A stretch of 64,000 nt of DNA from Ktedonospora formicarum (GCF_016587355.1 NZ_BNJF01000004.1:930001-994000), one strand, 5' to 3'; positions 49,252 through 58,968 are shown, counted from the first letter of the stretch. The notes: generated by a model from the letters alone, not told the origin. A program made the numbers and translations.

Positions 49252-52104
49252 ATGCACTCGATTCACCGCACACACTCCTCAAAAGAGGCAAGCCATAGAC
49301 ACCCCTTCCGTCAAAAACATCGCTGGGTACAGGAAGATATCATCAAAGCACGAGCGATCCATCAGCAGATCCTCTGTCTGGCATCCGAGACGCCTGGGTG
49401 CTTTGACTATGCAACCGTGCTTCAGGTCGAGGGTATCTGTTACGACCTGAAAGGTGAGGATGAGCAACACCTTATCAACGAATTGTACCAGGCCTTTCTG
49501 GCATCGCTGCCCTATGATATTCAGATTCTCTGGCGTGTCCTCCCTCTGGATATACAACAATATGGTTCCCAATTCACTCTCTCGGAGCGTGCTACGCATA
49601 CCCAGGGCGCAGCGCCCATTGCTGAAACGGCACAGGAGCCGTGGCACCCTGTCGCGGATGACCATGCCACTCTGTTATCCCACCTGGGTGCGCGTCGGAC
49701 GCTTTTAGAGCGCTCGCTCTATCTCCTCCTGAAAATCGAGGGAGCGCCACATCGCCAAGTGCCTGTGTGGCAACGCTGGATGCACGCCTCACACACTCGG
49801 CACAGCAGTCAGGCGGAAGCCTTTGAACAGGCCAAAATGGAACTCGATGTCCGCGTGCGCGAAGTCTCGCGTCTGCTTTCCAATATGGGCTTAGCTGTCA
49901 AGCGACTGGAAGGGACACGGATGCTAACGCGTTTCTATGCCTCCTGTGTCTTGCATGCTCGTCAGTCTCTCCCTGATGAAGTCATCGAGAGTGTGGGAAG
50001 ACCCATTGAGGCCAGCGGTTGGTTGGCCCATCATCATGGATCTTCCCAGACGAGCGCCTATTTTTTCGAGCAAGATCCAACGAAAGCACAACGTGATGCT
50101 TCGGTCTCTGAGCAAGCGTCCCCCGAACGACACACCCAGCGAACACGAAAACGACCGACGCCAGAGCCCACCGTAGCTGGGCGAGATTTCACCCAATTGG
50201 CAGACCTCGTTGCGCCAGCGGGTATCGCTATCGAACGTGATTGCCTGCGTCTGGAAGATGAATATGCACGTGTCCTGGTCATCCATCACCTTCCTCGACG
50301 CGTCCATGCCGGCTGGCTCAAACCATTAGCCGATCTCGACGAACCCTTGGAGGTTTCCTTCCATATTCACCCCTATCCCTCGGCACAGATGATTGCGCAA
50401 TTCCGGCGACGACAAATGGAATTTGAGTCATCGCTCTTAGCCTCGCGTAAAGGCACGGCCTCGGACCCACATACCCAAGTGGCAGCTGCCGATGTGGCTT
50501 CGCTCCTCACCAAGCTTGCATCGGGCGAAGAGCGAATGCTCGATGTGTCCCTGCATATCGTGCTCCGTAGCGCGAGCAAGCGGGAATTGAATGAGCGAAC
50601 CCGGCGAGTGCTCTCTATTCTTCAGAATATGCAAGTGGTAGCTCGACCAGCCCTCTTTGAACAGGAACAAGCCTTTCGGTCCTGTCTGCCACATGTGCGC
50701 AATCATCTGAAGGACGCAGGAATGCTCCTCAATAGTCGCAGCGCCTCAGCCATGTTTCCCTTCCTCTCCAATGCGCTCTACCATCCCACTGGCATTTTGG
50801 AAGGGGTCACACCAGCGCGTGATCTGGTCACCTTTGATGCCTGGTCCCATGATATCCCCAACGCGAATCGGATTGTGCTTGGCCCACCTGGATGGGGCAA
50901 ATCACATGCCGTCAAAAATGGGGTTCTGCGTCTGGCACTCAAATATGCAGTGGCACAGCAACAAGCAGAGCCAGAAGCAACCAATTTCCAGGCCATCATT
51001 ATCGATCCCGAGGGGGAATATGGCTATCTCTCAAGGCTCTTTGGCGGCAGTATCATCCGTCTCGCTCCTGGCTCGGCCCAACATCTCAATCCTTTTGATC
51101 TGCCCAAACCAACACGAACGCACGACAAAGAAAGTCAGCAGGAGGATCATGGAGACCGCCTGGCGGATCATGTGCAAAAACTCCATTCTCTGCTTGATAT
51201 CATGCTCGCGGATCATACCCCAGATGGTGCGGGAAAGGTTGGTGCAGAAGAGAAGGGGCTCCTGGATCGGGCGCTCTTTGAAACCTATCGCCGAGTTGGC
51301 ATTACCAGTGATGTGCGCACCCATGATCGTCAGGTGCCCTTGATGCGGGATCTCTATCAGGTTCTGGAAAGTGGCGTGTGTGGACCAGATACGACTGGCC
51401 TGCTTCAACGACTCCATCGCTTTGTTTGGGGCAGCCTCTCCGGTCTCTTTGCAGATCAAACCAATGTCAATCTGGATGGTCGTGTCCTGACCTTTGATAT
51501 TCATGATCTGGAAACGGAGTTGCGCCCGGTTGGACTCTTTCTCGTCTCCAATTTCATCTGGACACAATCCTATCAGTCCACAATCCCGCGCCAGTTGATT
51601 ATCGATGAGGCAGCGACGCTGATGCAATATGAAAGTGGAGCCCTTTTTCTGGAAGACTTTGTGCGTCGAGCGCGCAAGCACTATATCGGTGTGACGGTCA
51701 TCTCTCAGCATCCACGTATCTTTGCGCAGAGCTCCATTATCGCCAATTGCGCGGTCCATGTGCTCATGCGTCAGGATGTGAGTACTCTTGATCTGATGAG
51801 TGAGCTCTTCAAGCTCTCTTCGCATGAAGTCCAGCTCTTGCGGCGCTTAGGTGTAGGTGAAGCCCTCTTTCTAACGAATGAGAAACGTCTCCAACTGGCC
51901 TTTGAAGCCAGTCCCTTGGAGCATATTCTGGCGAGCACCAATCCGCGTGAACTGGCTCACTGGCGAGCCGACTCCAAGTTTCAGCACATTGAGCAGGTCA
52001 TACACCTGCTCCAGAACGACCGAGCGGAACCCGCACAACTGCATGAGGCCCTACGCACCCTGGTCCAGAGCGGCTTGCTCGATGGCGAGGTTCATCATGC
52101 CTAA
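49252..52104 (+). CDS. virB4: VirB4/TraE-type conjugation ATPase
   Basis: A 950-residue protein. The N-terminal half (about 80-500) contains the divergent VirB4 region that interacts with the membrane complex, including charged helices (TKLASGEERMLDVSLHIVL). The ATPase half has Walker A LGPPGWGKSHAVKNG (from 543), the strand IIIDPEGEYGYLSRL, NPFDLPKP, Walker B QLIIDEAATLMQYE (about 781-794), and a later motif TVISQHPRIFAQ. VirB4 powers pilus and channel assembly and binds the coupling protein. The start follows the PrgI-like stop by two bases, and its end overlaps the next gene by eight bases, so the operon is tightly coupled. Longer than usual (600-850) because of an extended N-terminus. Confidence 0.92.
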   Translation: MHSIHRTHSSKEASHRHPFRQKHRWVQEDIIKARAIHQQILCLASETPGCFDYATVLQVEGICYDLKGEDEQHLINELYQAFLASLPYDIQILWRVLPLDIQQYGSQFTLSERATHTQGAAPIAETAQEPWHPVADDHATLLSHLGARRTLLERSLYLLLKIEGAPHRQVPVWQRWMHASHTRHSSQAEAFEQAKMELDVRVREVSRLLSNMGLAVKRLEGTRMLTRFYASCVLHARQSLPDEVIESVGRPIEASGWLAHHHGSSQTSAYFFEQDPTKAQRDASVSEQASPERHTQRTRKRPTPEPTVAGRDFTQLADLVAPAGIAIERDCLRLEDEYARVLVIHHLPRRVHAGWLKPLADLDEPLEVSFHIHPYPSAQMIAQFRRRQMEFESSLLASRKGTASDPHTQVAAADVASLLTKLASGEERMLDVSLHIVLRSASKRELNERTRRVLSILQNMQVVARPALFEQEQAFRSCLPHVRNHLKDAGMLLNSRSASAMFPFLSNALYHPTGILEGVTPARDLVTFDAWSHDIPNANRIVLGPPGWGKSHAVKNGVLRLALKYAVAQQQAEPEATNFQAIIIDPEGEYGYLSRLFGGSIIRLAPGSAQHLNPFDLPKPTRTHDKESQQEDHGDRLADHVQKLHSLLDIMLADHTPDGAGKVGAEEKGLLDRALFETYRRVGITSDVRTHDRQVPLMRDLYQVLESGVCGPDTTGLLQRLHRFVWGSLSGLFADQTNVNLDGRVLTFDIHDLETELRPVGLFLVSNFIWTQSYQSTIPRQLIIDEAATLMQYESGALFLEDFVRRARKHYIGVTVISQHPRIFAQSSIIANCAVHVLMRQDVSTLDLMSELFKLSSHEVQLLRRLGVGEALFLTNEKRLQLAFEASPLEHILASTNPRELAHWRADSKFQHIEQVIHLLQNDRAEPAQLHEALRTLVQSGLLDGEVHHA

Positions 52105-54940
52105 AAACACTTTTCTTCCATCACGTCAGCAGGCAGCATCTTACGCGCTTCAGATTATCCCATCCACACAGAAGCAGGATGATCCCAGCGCGATGACTGC
52201 TGCTATCCAGAGCTTCGCACTCGACCAGCGGCATCCTCTGGCTCTGGAACTGGTGGGAGAGCATCAGCAGCGCTCATTCCTCATCCGGGCCACAACACAG
52301 GCAGCACTAAAGCATGTCGAGTCGCAACTCCGCGCTCGCTACCCGCATGTGCGCATCGAGCCAGTTGCGCCACACACTGATCCGTTCCGTCTTGAGAAAG
52401 AGGAAGTTGCCTCCATGCTGGAATTGAAAGCAGGGGCGGCTTCCTATTTGCCCCTCCACACCTGGAGTCGAGAGGGAAAGCTCCCCTCCGTGGCAAGCAC
52501 TGATCCCATGTTAGGGCTGCTGGCAGCGCTTGATGATGTTCCCGAGCAAAGGCGCGTGATCTCCCAATTGGCCTTCGTGCCTGCCAGGGCAGGATGGGCA
52601 CGTAGCTACCAGCGAAAAGCCGTTGAGCACGCATTGGAGCCAGAACGCCGCGAGCAGCAGCACCATCTCTCCACAACTCGCCTAGCAGGGAATGTGCCCA
52701 CAACGGGGACACTCTTCTTGATGGGTAGCCTGCTTGCGGTACTCCTGGGGATAACACATTATGTGCAAGCCCTTCCTCCCTGGATACAGCAACCACTTCG
52801 TGACCTCCTTCATGGGCACCTTTCAGCACGCTCACCACTGCTCATCGGAGGAATGCTAGGGCTACTCCTCGTGCTATTCACTGGTTTCGTGCTCGTTGAC
52901 CAATTCCGTCGCCGTTTCTTGCAACGCCCACTCTATGATATGCGTCTCGTTGCGAGCAAGACGACGTATTCGGCCTACCATGTGCGTCTCCGGCTCTATG
53001 CTATTGGCCCGGCTTCATCGGATACAATGGCAGTCAACGGTAACCAATCATCATACCAGGATACCCAGCAGGACAACATGGACCTCTTACAAAGACTGGT
53101 TGCGGCCTATCGACAGTTCCATTTAGAAGCTGGCAACTATTTCGTGCCAGTCAGAGCCACCCACTGGGCCACGATGCGTTGTGTGCGTGGGCTTCAGTGG
53201 CGGCGCTGGTCCTGGGGCTGGTGGTCGGATGTGGCTCGCTCCTCGCATCTGATGAGTGTTGAGTCGGTGGCTGATCTGTGGCATCTGCCCGATCCTTTCC
53301 TCCTTCCACATTTGGCGCACCTGGCCTACCAACGGCATCGCTCCCTGCCACTCCCCTTGTCGCTTGCGCATGCCGCATCGACCGGGCATCAGATAGGGTC
53401 CAGTGAACACGCAGGGCATGTGATGCCCTTTCACTTCCCCACCTCCTGCCGACGCCATCACATGCTTATCTGCGGCAAATCTGGTGAGGGCAAATCGACC
53501 CTGATGGAACATCTTGTGCATGACGCCATGCAGCAAGGTGGACTTCTCGTCGTGGACCCACATGGCGATCTGGTCGATCATCTCTTACCTCTGGTCCCAG
53601 AGCAACGGATTGAAGATGTAGTGCTGATTGATTTGAGCGAGACAACGTATGCCGTTGGCCTCAACCCCATCGATGCCACAATGGGTAAAGGACGTGATAA
53701 AGCTATTGCGGATCTGTTACGAACCCTGGCCCATATCTGGGTCAACAGTTGGGGGCCACGTATGGAAATCTCCTTTGAGTATGGCTTGCGAACCCTCTAT
53801 GAGGCCAACAAAGCCCTGCTCCAACAGGATGTGTACACGGGTGCCTCCAAACAGTACACCCTGCTTGATGTCATGCCATTGCTCACCGATGAGAGTTTCT
53901 GCCATACTCTGCTGGAACATATCAGCGACCCCTATCTCTTGCGCTGGTGGCACACCTATTATGAACCACTTCCGCTCGCCATGCAGCGCGAACGTATTGA
54001 TCCAGTGCTCTCCAAGGTCGCCAAGTTCGAGAGTGAGATTGCGCGCCGTATTCTCGGTCAGGGCACCTCCACGGTTGATTTCACAGCCTGTATTCGCCAG
54101 GAGAAAATCATCCTAGTAAAGCTGGCAAAAGGGGTTATTGGGGAGGATACAGCTCGCCTGCTGGGAGCCACGCTCCTCGGACTTCTTCAGATCACTCTGG
54201 AAGAACAAGCCATGCTGGCAGAGCATGACCGACGCTTACTCCCCATCTTCATTGACGAGTTTCAGATCTTACAAGGCGTCGATTGGGGGGGATTGGCAGA
54301 GCTGCGCAAATACGGTGCAGCTTTTACCCTGGCAACGCAATCGCCGGAGTTCCTGCGTGAGGTGGACGCTCACCTCCTCCCCTTGGTGCTCGCGAATGTG
54401 AAGCATCTGGCTGTCTTTCATGGTTCAGCGCAAGATGCGCTCCTGCTTGCCAAAGAGCTGGAAGTGAATGAAGAAGATATCCTGCATCTCGATGGCCATC
54501 AATGCTATCTCAAGCTCACCTACGAGAATCAGCGTCAACCGACCTTTTCGCTGGCTCTGCAACGCCTCCCTGTTGGGCACCCAGAACACAGTGAACGCAT
54601 ACGCACCTATGCGAGAACCCATTTGATGCATTCCATCAGCCAGATAGACAAGCAGCTCCTCGAATCTGTCGCCCGCCCGTTGAAAAGCGTGCCGACAAGG
54701 GGACAAGAGGCTCTGAATCGCTCTGCTCCAACCGCAAAACATTCTGGCGAGGAGAGAGGTTCTCTCCTCGATGCGCATGGCACACGCCTGAGCAGCTATC
54801 GTGGACGCAAGAACCAGGAGAAGCGCTCCAAAGAAGCAGTCAAGACTGCCAACATCGAGGCGATGGGATGGAAAGAGACGGTTGGCACCCAAGGCCAAGA
54901 CACGCAACAGGAGGAGAGTGTTCATGCACCCACAAACTAA
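52097..54940 (+). CDS. VirD4/TraG-like coupling ATPase with two membrane helices
   Basis: A 947-residue protein. Residues 1-200 are soluble, two membrane helices follow (TLFLMGSLLAVLLGITHYV near 205-223 and LLIGGMLGLLLVLFTGFVLV near 248-267), then a soluble domain, and a RecA-like motor: Walker A MLICGKSGEGKSTLMEHLV (456-474), LLVVDPHGDLVDHLL, GLNPIDA, Walker B LLPIFIDEFQILQG, and a TLATQSPEFL motif. This is the coupling-protein pattern (TraM-recognition/DUF87 type) that brings the relaxosome DNA to the channel. Its ATG overlaps the virB4 stop region (ATGCCTAA), and the Replic_Relax gene overlaps its 3' end by 17 bases. The tail is basic and disordered. It could alternatively be called HerA/TraD-like. 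Confidence 0.88.
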   Translation: MPKNTFLPSRQQAASYALQIIPSTQKQDDPSAMTAAIQSFALDQRHPLALELVGEHQQRSFLIRATTQAALKHVESQLRARYPHVRIEPVAPHTDPFRLEKEEVASMLELKAGAASYLPLHTWSREGKLPSVASTDPMLGLLAALDDVPEQRRVISQLAFVPARAGWARSYQRKAVEHALEPERREQQHHLSTTRLAGNVPTTGTLFLMGSLLAVLLGITHYVQALPPWIQQPLRDLLHGHLSARSPLLIGGMLGLLLVLFTGFVLVDQFRRRFLQRPLYDMRLVASKTTYSAYHVRLRLYAIGPASSDTMAVNGNQSSYQDTQQDNMDLLQRLVAAYRQFHLEAGNYFVPVRATHWATMRCVRGLQWRRWSWGWWSDVARSSHLMSVESVADLWHLPDPFLLPHLAHLAYQRHRSLPLPLSLAHAASTGHQIGSSEHAGHVMPFHFPTSCRRHHMLICGKSGEGKSTLMEHLVHDAMQQGGLLVVDPHGDLVDHLLPLVPEQRIEDVVLIDLSETTYAVGLNPIDATMGKGRDKAIADLLRTLAHIWVNSWGPRMEISFEYGLRTLYEANKALLQQDVYTGASKQYTLLDVMPLLTDESFCHTLLEHISDPYLLRWWHTYYEPLPLAMQRERIDPVLSKVAKFESEIARRILGQGTSTVDFTACIRQEKIILVKLAKGVIGEDTARLLGATLLGLLQITLEEQAMLAEHDRRLLPIFIDEFQILQGVDWGGLAELRKYGAAFTLATQSPEFLREVDAHLLPLVLANVKHLAVFHGSAQDALLLAKELEVNEEDILHLDGHQCYLKLTYENQRQPTFSLALQRLPVGHPEHSERIRTYARTHLMHSISQIDKQLLESVARPLKSVPTRGQEALNRSAPTAKHSGEERGSLLDAHGTRLSSYRGRKNQEKRSKEAVKTANIEAMGWKETVGTQGQDTQQEESVHAPTN

Positions 54941-56828
54941 TGAGCCTGTTCCTTCTCTCATCGCAGACTTGGAGAACGACCTGTCGATGAACGAGCGCAT
55001 CCTACTGTGGCTGCTCAAACAACCGTTGCAACGTATCGGTGATCTGGCTTTCACACTCAAACGACACGCCTCCTCCATTTCGCGACATCTTGACGTTCTT
55101 GAGAGGCAAGGGCTGGTAGAGCCGATACGCGTCTGCCTTACCGAAGCAACTCTCTATTACCTGACCACAGCAGGCATTGGCATCGTGGCTGATATTCTAG
55201 GGGCTGATCCCGTGAAACTGGCTCAGGTGTGGAAAGCGGGAGAACGTCATCTGCTGGGTCAGCTTTCTCGTCTCTCACCATTACTACGCCTGCGGGATGT
55301 GGTGCATGGTTTCGTTGCACACACACCAACCAGGCTCGCGCATTCAGGAGGCCATACCGCCACACTGCGCTGGCATCAGGTACAGGAGTATACACATTCG
55401 TTTCTCTTTAAGGGCAAGCCAGAACGCTGTCGTGTTGATGCCATACTCGCGATGGTTCGCCCTGCACTTCATGGAGATAATACACAGGATGAGGCGCTCT
55501 TTAGCGTGCTATGGATGCTCGATCCAGGGCTGGTTGGACGAGGAGATCTGCGACTCATTCAGCAGCGACTCGAAGCCCTTCTCAAGTTTCGCGAAAGTGC
55601 GGAGCGCTGGCCCTGGTACTCGCATTTTCCACCATTACTTATTCTTACGAGAGACACACGAAGCCGTACCCTCTGGCAGCGGAGAGCAAAAGCAGCCAGT
55701 GAACGTCTGCGCGTTGCGCCACTCGTTGGGGCTATAGCAAACCTGGCTTCTGACACAGTAAGCTCGCGCAGCAATCCCTGGCTCCTTCCGTGGCAACATC
55801 TCGCGACAGAACGTCCCTGTCACCTTGAGGAAATACTGCATCCCATGCCCACGCAGGCTACCCTCCCGCATGTGTTGGCACCCAAAATGATGCCTCCAGG
55901 GATCTTTGCTCTCAGCCAGAAGAAAAGCAAGCAGCCGAAACTCATGAAAGAAACCTTGAGCACACACATATTACTCAATGGAAAGGATAAACGAGAAAAC
56001 ATAGCGCTCCTTGGTCTTCAACTGAGTCAGCGGCATCTGGAATGTTTGCTAAGGCTCTATGAACATCCTCTACTTTCACGTGATGAACTGGCAACCTTCA
56101 CACGTCTTCAACCAGATACCGTTACACGGTATCTTTACGACCTCCGCAAACATGCCTGTATTGAGAGATACGATACCCCGCATGCGAAACGTTACGCCTT
56201 GAGTGAACGAGGGGGAAGATTCATCGCTATGTACCTACAACTCTCCCTCTTGCATGTATTCGAGTCTTCCGCATCGGGAGCATACGTTCAGCGAGGCGTA
56301 CCTCACCTGCTCCGCCGAATCGCGCATACGGCTGGTATCTATTCCTTCCTGGCTCGAATGCAGGAGGGGGCGGAACGAGAGGGGCATGTCCTGGAATGGT
56401 GGGAGACCGAGGAACGAAGCGCGCGCCGCTATCGAATGCAAGGTCAGTGGCATAATTTTCTCCCTGATGCCACCTTCTGTTATGCCGCCGGGGCCAAGCG
56501 CTTCTGCTCCTGGCTGGAATGGGATGAGGGCACAATGCATGCCAGAGATCTCACGACGAAATTCTCCTCCTATGCTCATTATCTTGAAACCCAAACCTGG
56601 ATGAGAGAGTATGCAACCCTACCCATTCTGCTTGTGGTCGTGCCTCACCCAGGACAGGAGCAGAGAATGTCTCACGTGGTGCGAAACGCTCTAGAGGACA
56701 CTTCGCTCGTCGTCCGAGTAACCACAACAACGCGCTTAGACGAGAAGGGACCGCTCGCGGAGATTTGGCATCAAATCCTTCCACCTACTAAAAACCAACA
56801 GCGAGGACTTCTTGACGTCTCACACTAG
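54924..56828 (+). CDS. Replication-relaxation (Replic_Relax) family protein
   Basis: A 634-residue protein made of two similar halves. Each starts with a winged-helix domain (LSMNERILLWLLKQPLQRIGDL at about 20, and LSQRHLECLLRLYEHPLLSRD at about 366). The C-terminal half has the Replic_Relax pattern: HTAGIYSFLARM, NFLPDATFCYAAG, WLEWDEGTMHARDLTTKF and LPILLVVVPHPGQ, where the D and E residues resemble a nuclease-like active site. Family members are found on plasmids and conjugative elements and are thought to act in relaxation or replication initiation at the transfer origin, though the biochemistry is poorly known. The gene starts inside the coupling-protein gene (GGAGGAG before ATG 54924). 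It is the best relaxase candidate in the window. Confidence 0.78.
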   Translation: MHPQTNEPVPSLIADLENDLSMNERILLWLLKQPLQRIGDLAFTLKRHASSISRHLDVLERQGLVEPIRVCLTEATLYYLTTAGIGIVADILGADPVKLAQVWKAGERHLLGQLSRLSPLLRLRDVVHGFVAHTPTRLAHSGGHTATLRWHQVQEYTHSFLFKGKPERCRVDAILAMVRPALHGDNTQDEALFSVLWMLDPGLVGRGDLRLIQQRLEALLKFRESAERWPWYSHFPPLLILTRDTRSRTLWQRRAKAASERLRVAPLVGAIANLASDTVSSRSNPWLLPWQHLATERPCHLEEILHPMPTQATLPHVLAPKMMPPGIFALSQKKSKQPKLMKETLSTHILLNGKDKRENIALLGLQLSQRHLECLLRLYEHPLLSRDELATFTRLQPDTVTRYLYDLRKHACIERYDTPHAKRYALSERGGRFIAMYLQLSLLHVFESSASGAYVQRGVPHLLRRIAHTAGIYSFLARMQEGAEREGHVLEWWETEERSARRYRMQGQWHNFLPDATFCYAAGAKRFCSWLEWDEGTMHARDLTTKFSSYAHYLETQTWMREYATLPILLVVVPHPGQEQRMSHVVRNALEDTSLVVRVTTTTRLDEKGPLAEIWHQILPPTKNQQRGLLDVSH

Positions 56829-56865
56829 CAGAACCATGGAAAGACTATTCATGAAAGGATCGCTC

Positions 56866-57291
56866 ATGCAGATTTCATTTGCCACTCGTTTACGTCAGGC
56901 TCGGCTAAACCAACAGTTGACCCAGGAAGACGTGGCTGAATATCTCGATATTGCCACCATTACTGTGGCGCGGTGGGAACAAGGCAAAGCCATACCCAAT
57001 ATCTTCTCTGTACAACGTCTCTGCCAACTCTACCACCTTTCACCCAATGATCTTTTAGCGATAGAGGAAAATAATGAAACTGAGGCTCCGTATGAAGCAC
57101 TCGGACAGGTCTATCAGATCACCATCACGTTGCAGCTTTCTGCACCATCTGCTACAGAACAATACGAAACGCCGCCGTTTTCATGCTCAGGGGAACAACT
57201 CTTCCAGGCTCTTCTCCTACTACACCACCTACCTCCGTCAGAGAATTTTATACAGCTACAAACGCATGAGAGAAGAAAACTCATTGGATGA
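56866..57291 (+). CDS. XRE-family HTH regulator at the end of the conjugation operon
   Basis: A 141-residue protein. The HTH (about 5-60, FATRLRQARLNQQLTQEDVA, TITVARWEQGKAIPN) is of the Cro/CI class; the rest is a short unrecognised domain with alternating strands (VYQITITLQLSAPS). AAAGGA lies seven bases before the ATG at 56866, and the gene starts 38 bases after the Replic_Relax stop. It probably controls transfer functions of the element. A hairpin at 57317-57362 follows it and likely ends the operon. Confidence 0.78.
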   Translation: MQISFATRLRQARLNQQLTQEDVAEYLDIATITVARWEQGKAIPNIFSVQRLCQLYHLSPNDLLAIEENNETEAPYEALGQVYQITITLQLSAPSATEQYETPPFSCSGEQLFQALLLLHHLPPSENFIQLQTHERRKLIG

Positions 57292-57316
57292 GGAAACTTA
57301 AAGCCCTTAATGACTT

Positions 57317-57362
57317 TAACATATTAGTAGGGCTATGTAACTAAAGCCCTACTAATATGTTA
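57317..57362. terminator. 18-bp perfect hairpin ending the conjugation operon
   Basis: TAACATATTAGTAGGGCT (57317-57334) pairs perfectly with AGCCCTACTAATATGTTA (57345-57362), loop of ten bases. It lies between the XRE gene and the convergent secreted-protein gene, so it may stop transcription from both sides. No good T-run on either side. Confidence 0.75.
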
Positions 57363-57377
57363 GATTTCCTCTTCGGG

Positions 57378-57974
57378 CTAACAGTCGATATTCAATGACG
57401 ATAGCGCTTGCACTCCAACTTCCCCACTATGCCCGAACCAATAGACTTTTTGTGAGTTCTTAAAATATTGTCTAAATCCGTTACCTTGAGTGTCACTGGC
57501 AAAATATCCAGGGTAATTGCCATCAGTTGATGATCCACCGTTCGTAGCGCATCCTTGTAATTTATATTCGGTTGCTCTATCGTTCCAACTTTGACCGCAG
57601 GTGCTATACAAAATGTTGCTACAGTCTCCTGGAATATCTGTTAGATTGATAAACCCCTTGCCTGTAAAGCAGACAGAATGAGCTGGAGCCCAAACATCTG
57701 AATAATCGTCGTACAAAATAACCTGAGCACTACCACAGTTGCCAGTTACAGAGGTATTGGGTATTACGCCGTTTAAAGTATGATCCAGACAAGTGAACGT
57801 TGCAGGTTTTGAGCCATTTAAATGCACAAGTAAATGAGCGCATTTATTTTGAGAGGAATTAGATGCCGTCTTGTTTGCATGAGTATGCGCGAGAGCGCTC
57901 TCTGAAAAGAAACTAATAAACAATATAGAGACAAAAAAACTGATAATAAGTACCTTCATGGAACTTTTATGCAC
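57378..57974 (-). CDS. Secreted cysteine-rich protein (beta-gamma-crystallin-like), copy 1
   Basis: A 198-residue protein with a signal peptide (VLIISFFVSILFISFFSESALA, cleavage after ALA near residue 29). The mature part has about nine cysteines and reads like the paralogue at 59055: LLVHLNGSKPATFTCLDHT, then VCFTGKGFINLTDIPG, GQSWNDRATEYKLQGC, YPGYFASDTQGNG and a final cysteine. The F-x-G-x-G-F-x-N-L and S-W-N-D patterns resemble beta-gamma-crystallin or peptidase-inhibitor I36-like folds, which bind calcium or proteases. Such proteins act outside the cell. The GTG start at 57974 has AAGGAAG seven bases upstream; ATG 57959 is the alternative. The fold assignment is tentative. Confidence 0.7.
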   Translation of the reverse strand: MHKSSMKVLIISFFVSILFISFFSESALAHTHANKTASNSSQNKCAHLLVHLNGSKPATFTCLDHTLNGVIPNTSVTGNCGSAQVILYDDYSDVWAPAHSVCFTGKGFINLTDIPGDCSNILYSTCGQSWNDRATEYKLQGCATNGGSSTDGNYPGYFASDTQGNGFRQYFKNSQKVYWFGHSGEVGVQALSSLNIDC

Positions 57975-58138
57975 TTTGGGCTTCCTTTCACAAAGTGATA
58001 ATCATCTGGCTAGGAATTCTTCTTTACTAAGCGATGCATGCATAACGACAAATGTGTCATGTTGGCAAACTTTGCTAATTTGATAACTACTCAGGAGCCT
58101 TTTAGGGTATTTTGAGAGCAAGAGTACATTTATTGATG

Positions 58139-58169
58139 TCAGAAATGGCTCTTCAAGAACCATTTCTGA
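58139..58169 (-). terminator. Hairpin downstream of the secreted-protein gene at 58252
   Basis: TCAGAAATGG (58139-58148) pairs with CCATTTCTGA (58160-58169), and the loop sides TCTT/AGA extend the pairing. It lies 83 bases beyond the stop codon of the minus-strand gene at 58252. No T-run, so only probable. Confidence 0.5.
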
Positions 58170-58251
58170 GCATTTAATGTTCGTCGATGCTATCTATTGA
58201 TGGCTGGGGACTTAAAAAGCACAAAACATGGTTGGAGTAGTTATTAAGTTT

Positions 58252-58968
58252 TTACTCTATACCAACGCTGACATCCCAATATGCTCCGCTAAACATGAAC
58301 AATGTAATCCTTGCCACTGCTCCTTGAATGTGAGCTGGGCCATTGAAAAAAGCTTTGTTAATTTGAGTTATCTCACCAACAGCTGGTGCTGAACCACTGC
58401 TGTAGGTCTCACCACTGTAGGTCCACAGTAAATACCCATTTGCGTAGAATGTTGGGTTTCGGGCTCCAAGACTGCATACGTTGGCTCCATCAACGTAGAA
58501 AGGCTGTTGAACATCATAGGACCAGAGAACAACGCCGTAGATATTTGTACCTTGTACGTATCCATGTGCCGTACCCCCATAGTAGCAACTATTGGGATTT
58601 GCTGCATCTTGTGGGGAAGCAGATTCTGCCTTGACGCTCCATTTGATTTGAGTAGGAATGCTACGGATAATGTTTCTAACTTGTGGAGAAAGATCCGTTC
58701 GTTTTAACGCTGCTTGTACTTTAGCTCCGTTTCCACGGTCAATAGTGCGCTCAGTTCCAGTTTGGATTTGCTTCGAGGTAAGATGAATATCTGTACCAAT
58801 AGTTTTCTGTGGCAATAATGATTGAATTAGCGCGATATCGGATTTCGTTAAAACCGTTTGGCTACCAGACAATGTGGCAGCTTGAGCGCTGCCAGAAAAG
58901 CAAAGTAGAGCCATCAAAACTAGACATGAAATCATTATGCTAATCTTTAAACACGTTGATCGCTTCAT
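58252..58968 (-). CDS. Secreted protein of unknown function
   Basis: A 238-residue protein with a signal peptide (CLKISIMISCLVLMALLCFSG, cleavage near AQA at about residue 30). The mature N-terminal part is helical (TKSDIALIQSLLPQ), the C-terminal 150 residues are beta-rich with a pair of cysteines (NSCYYGG and NVCSLGA) and aromatic repeats (YANGYLLWTYSGETYSSG). No family recognised. It lies between two paralogous cysteine-rich secreted proteins on the same strand. ATG 58968 follows AAGGAGAAAGCATGTT; the longer frame to 59061 would hide the signal peptide behind 31 residues and is rejected. Confidence 0.7.
   Translation of the reverse strand: MKRSTCLKISIMISCLVLMALLCFSGSAQAATLSGSQTVLTKSDIALIQSLLPQKTIGTDIHLTSKQIQTGTERTIDRGNGAKVQAALKRTDLSPQVRNIIRSIPTQIKWSVKAESASPQDAANPNSCYYGGTAHGYVQGTNIYGVVLWSYDVQQPFYVDGANVCSLGARNPTFYANGYLLWTYSGETYSSGSAPAVGEITQINKAFFNGPAHIQGAVARITLFMFSGAYWDVSVGIE

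Noticed and set aside
51031..51825. 264-codon minus-strand frame inside virB4
   Set aside because: Long, but antisense to the clear ATPase motifs of virB4; a shadow frame caused by codon bias.
54425..55078. 217-codon minus-strand frame across the coupling-protein end
   Set aside because: Antisense shadow of two overlapping real genes; no ribosome site and no motif.
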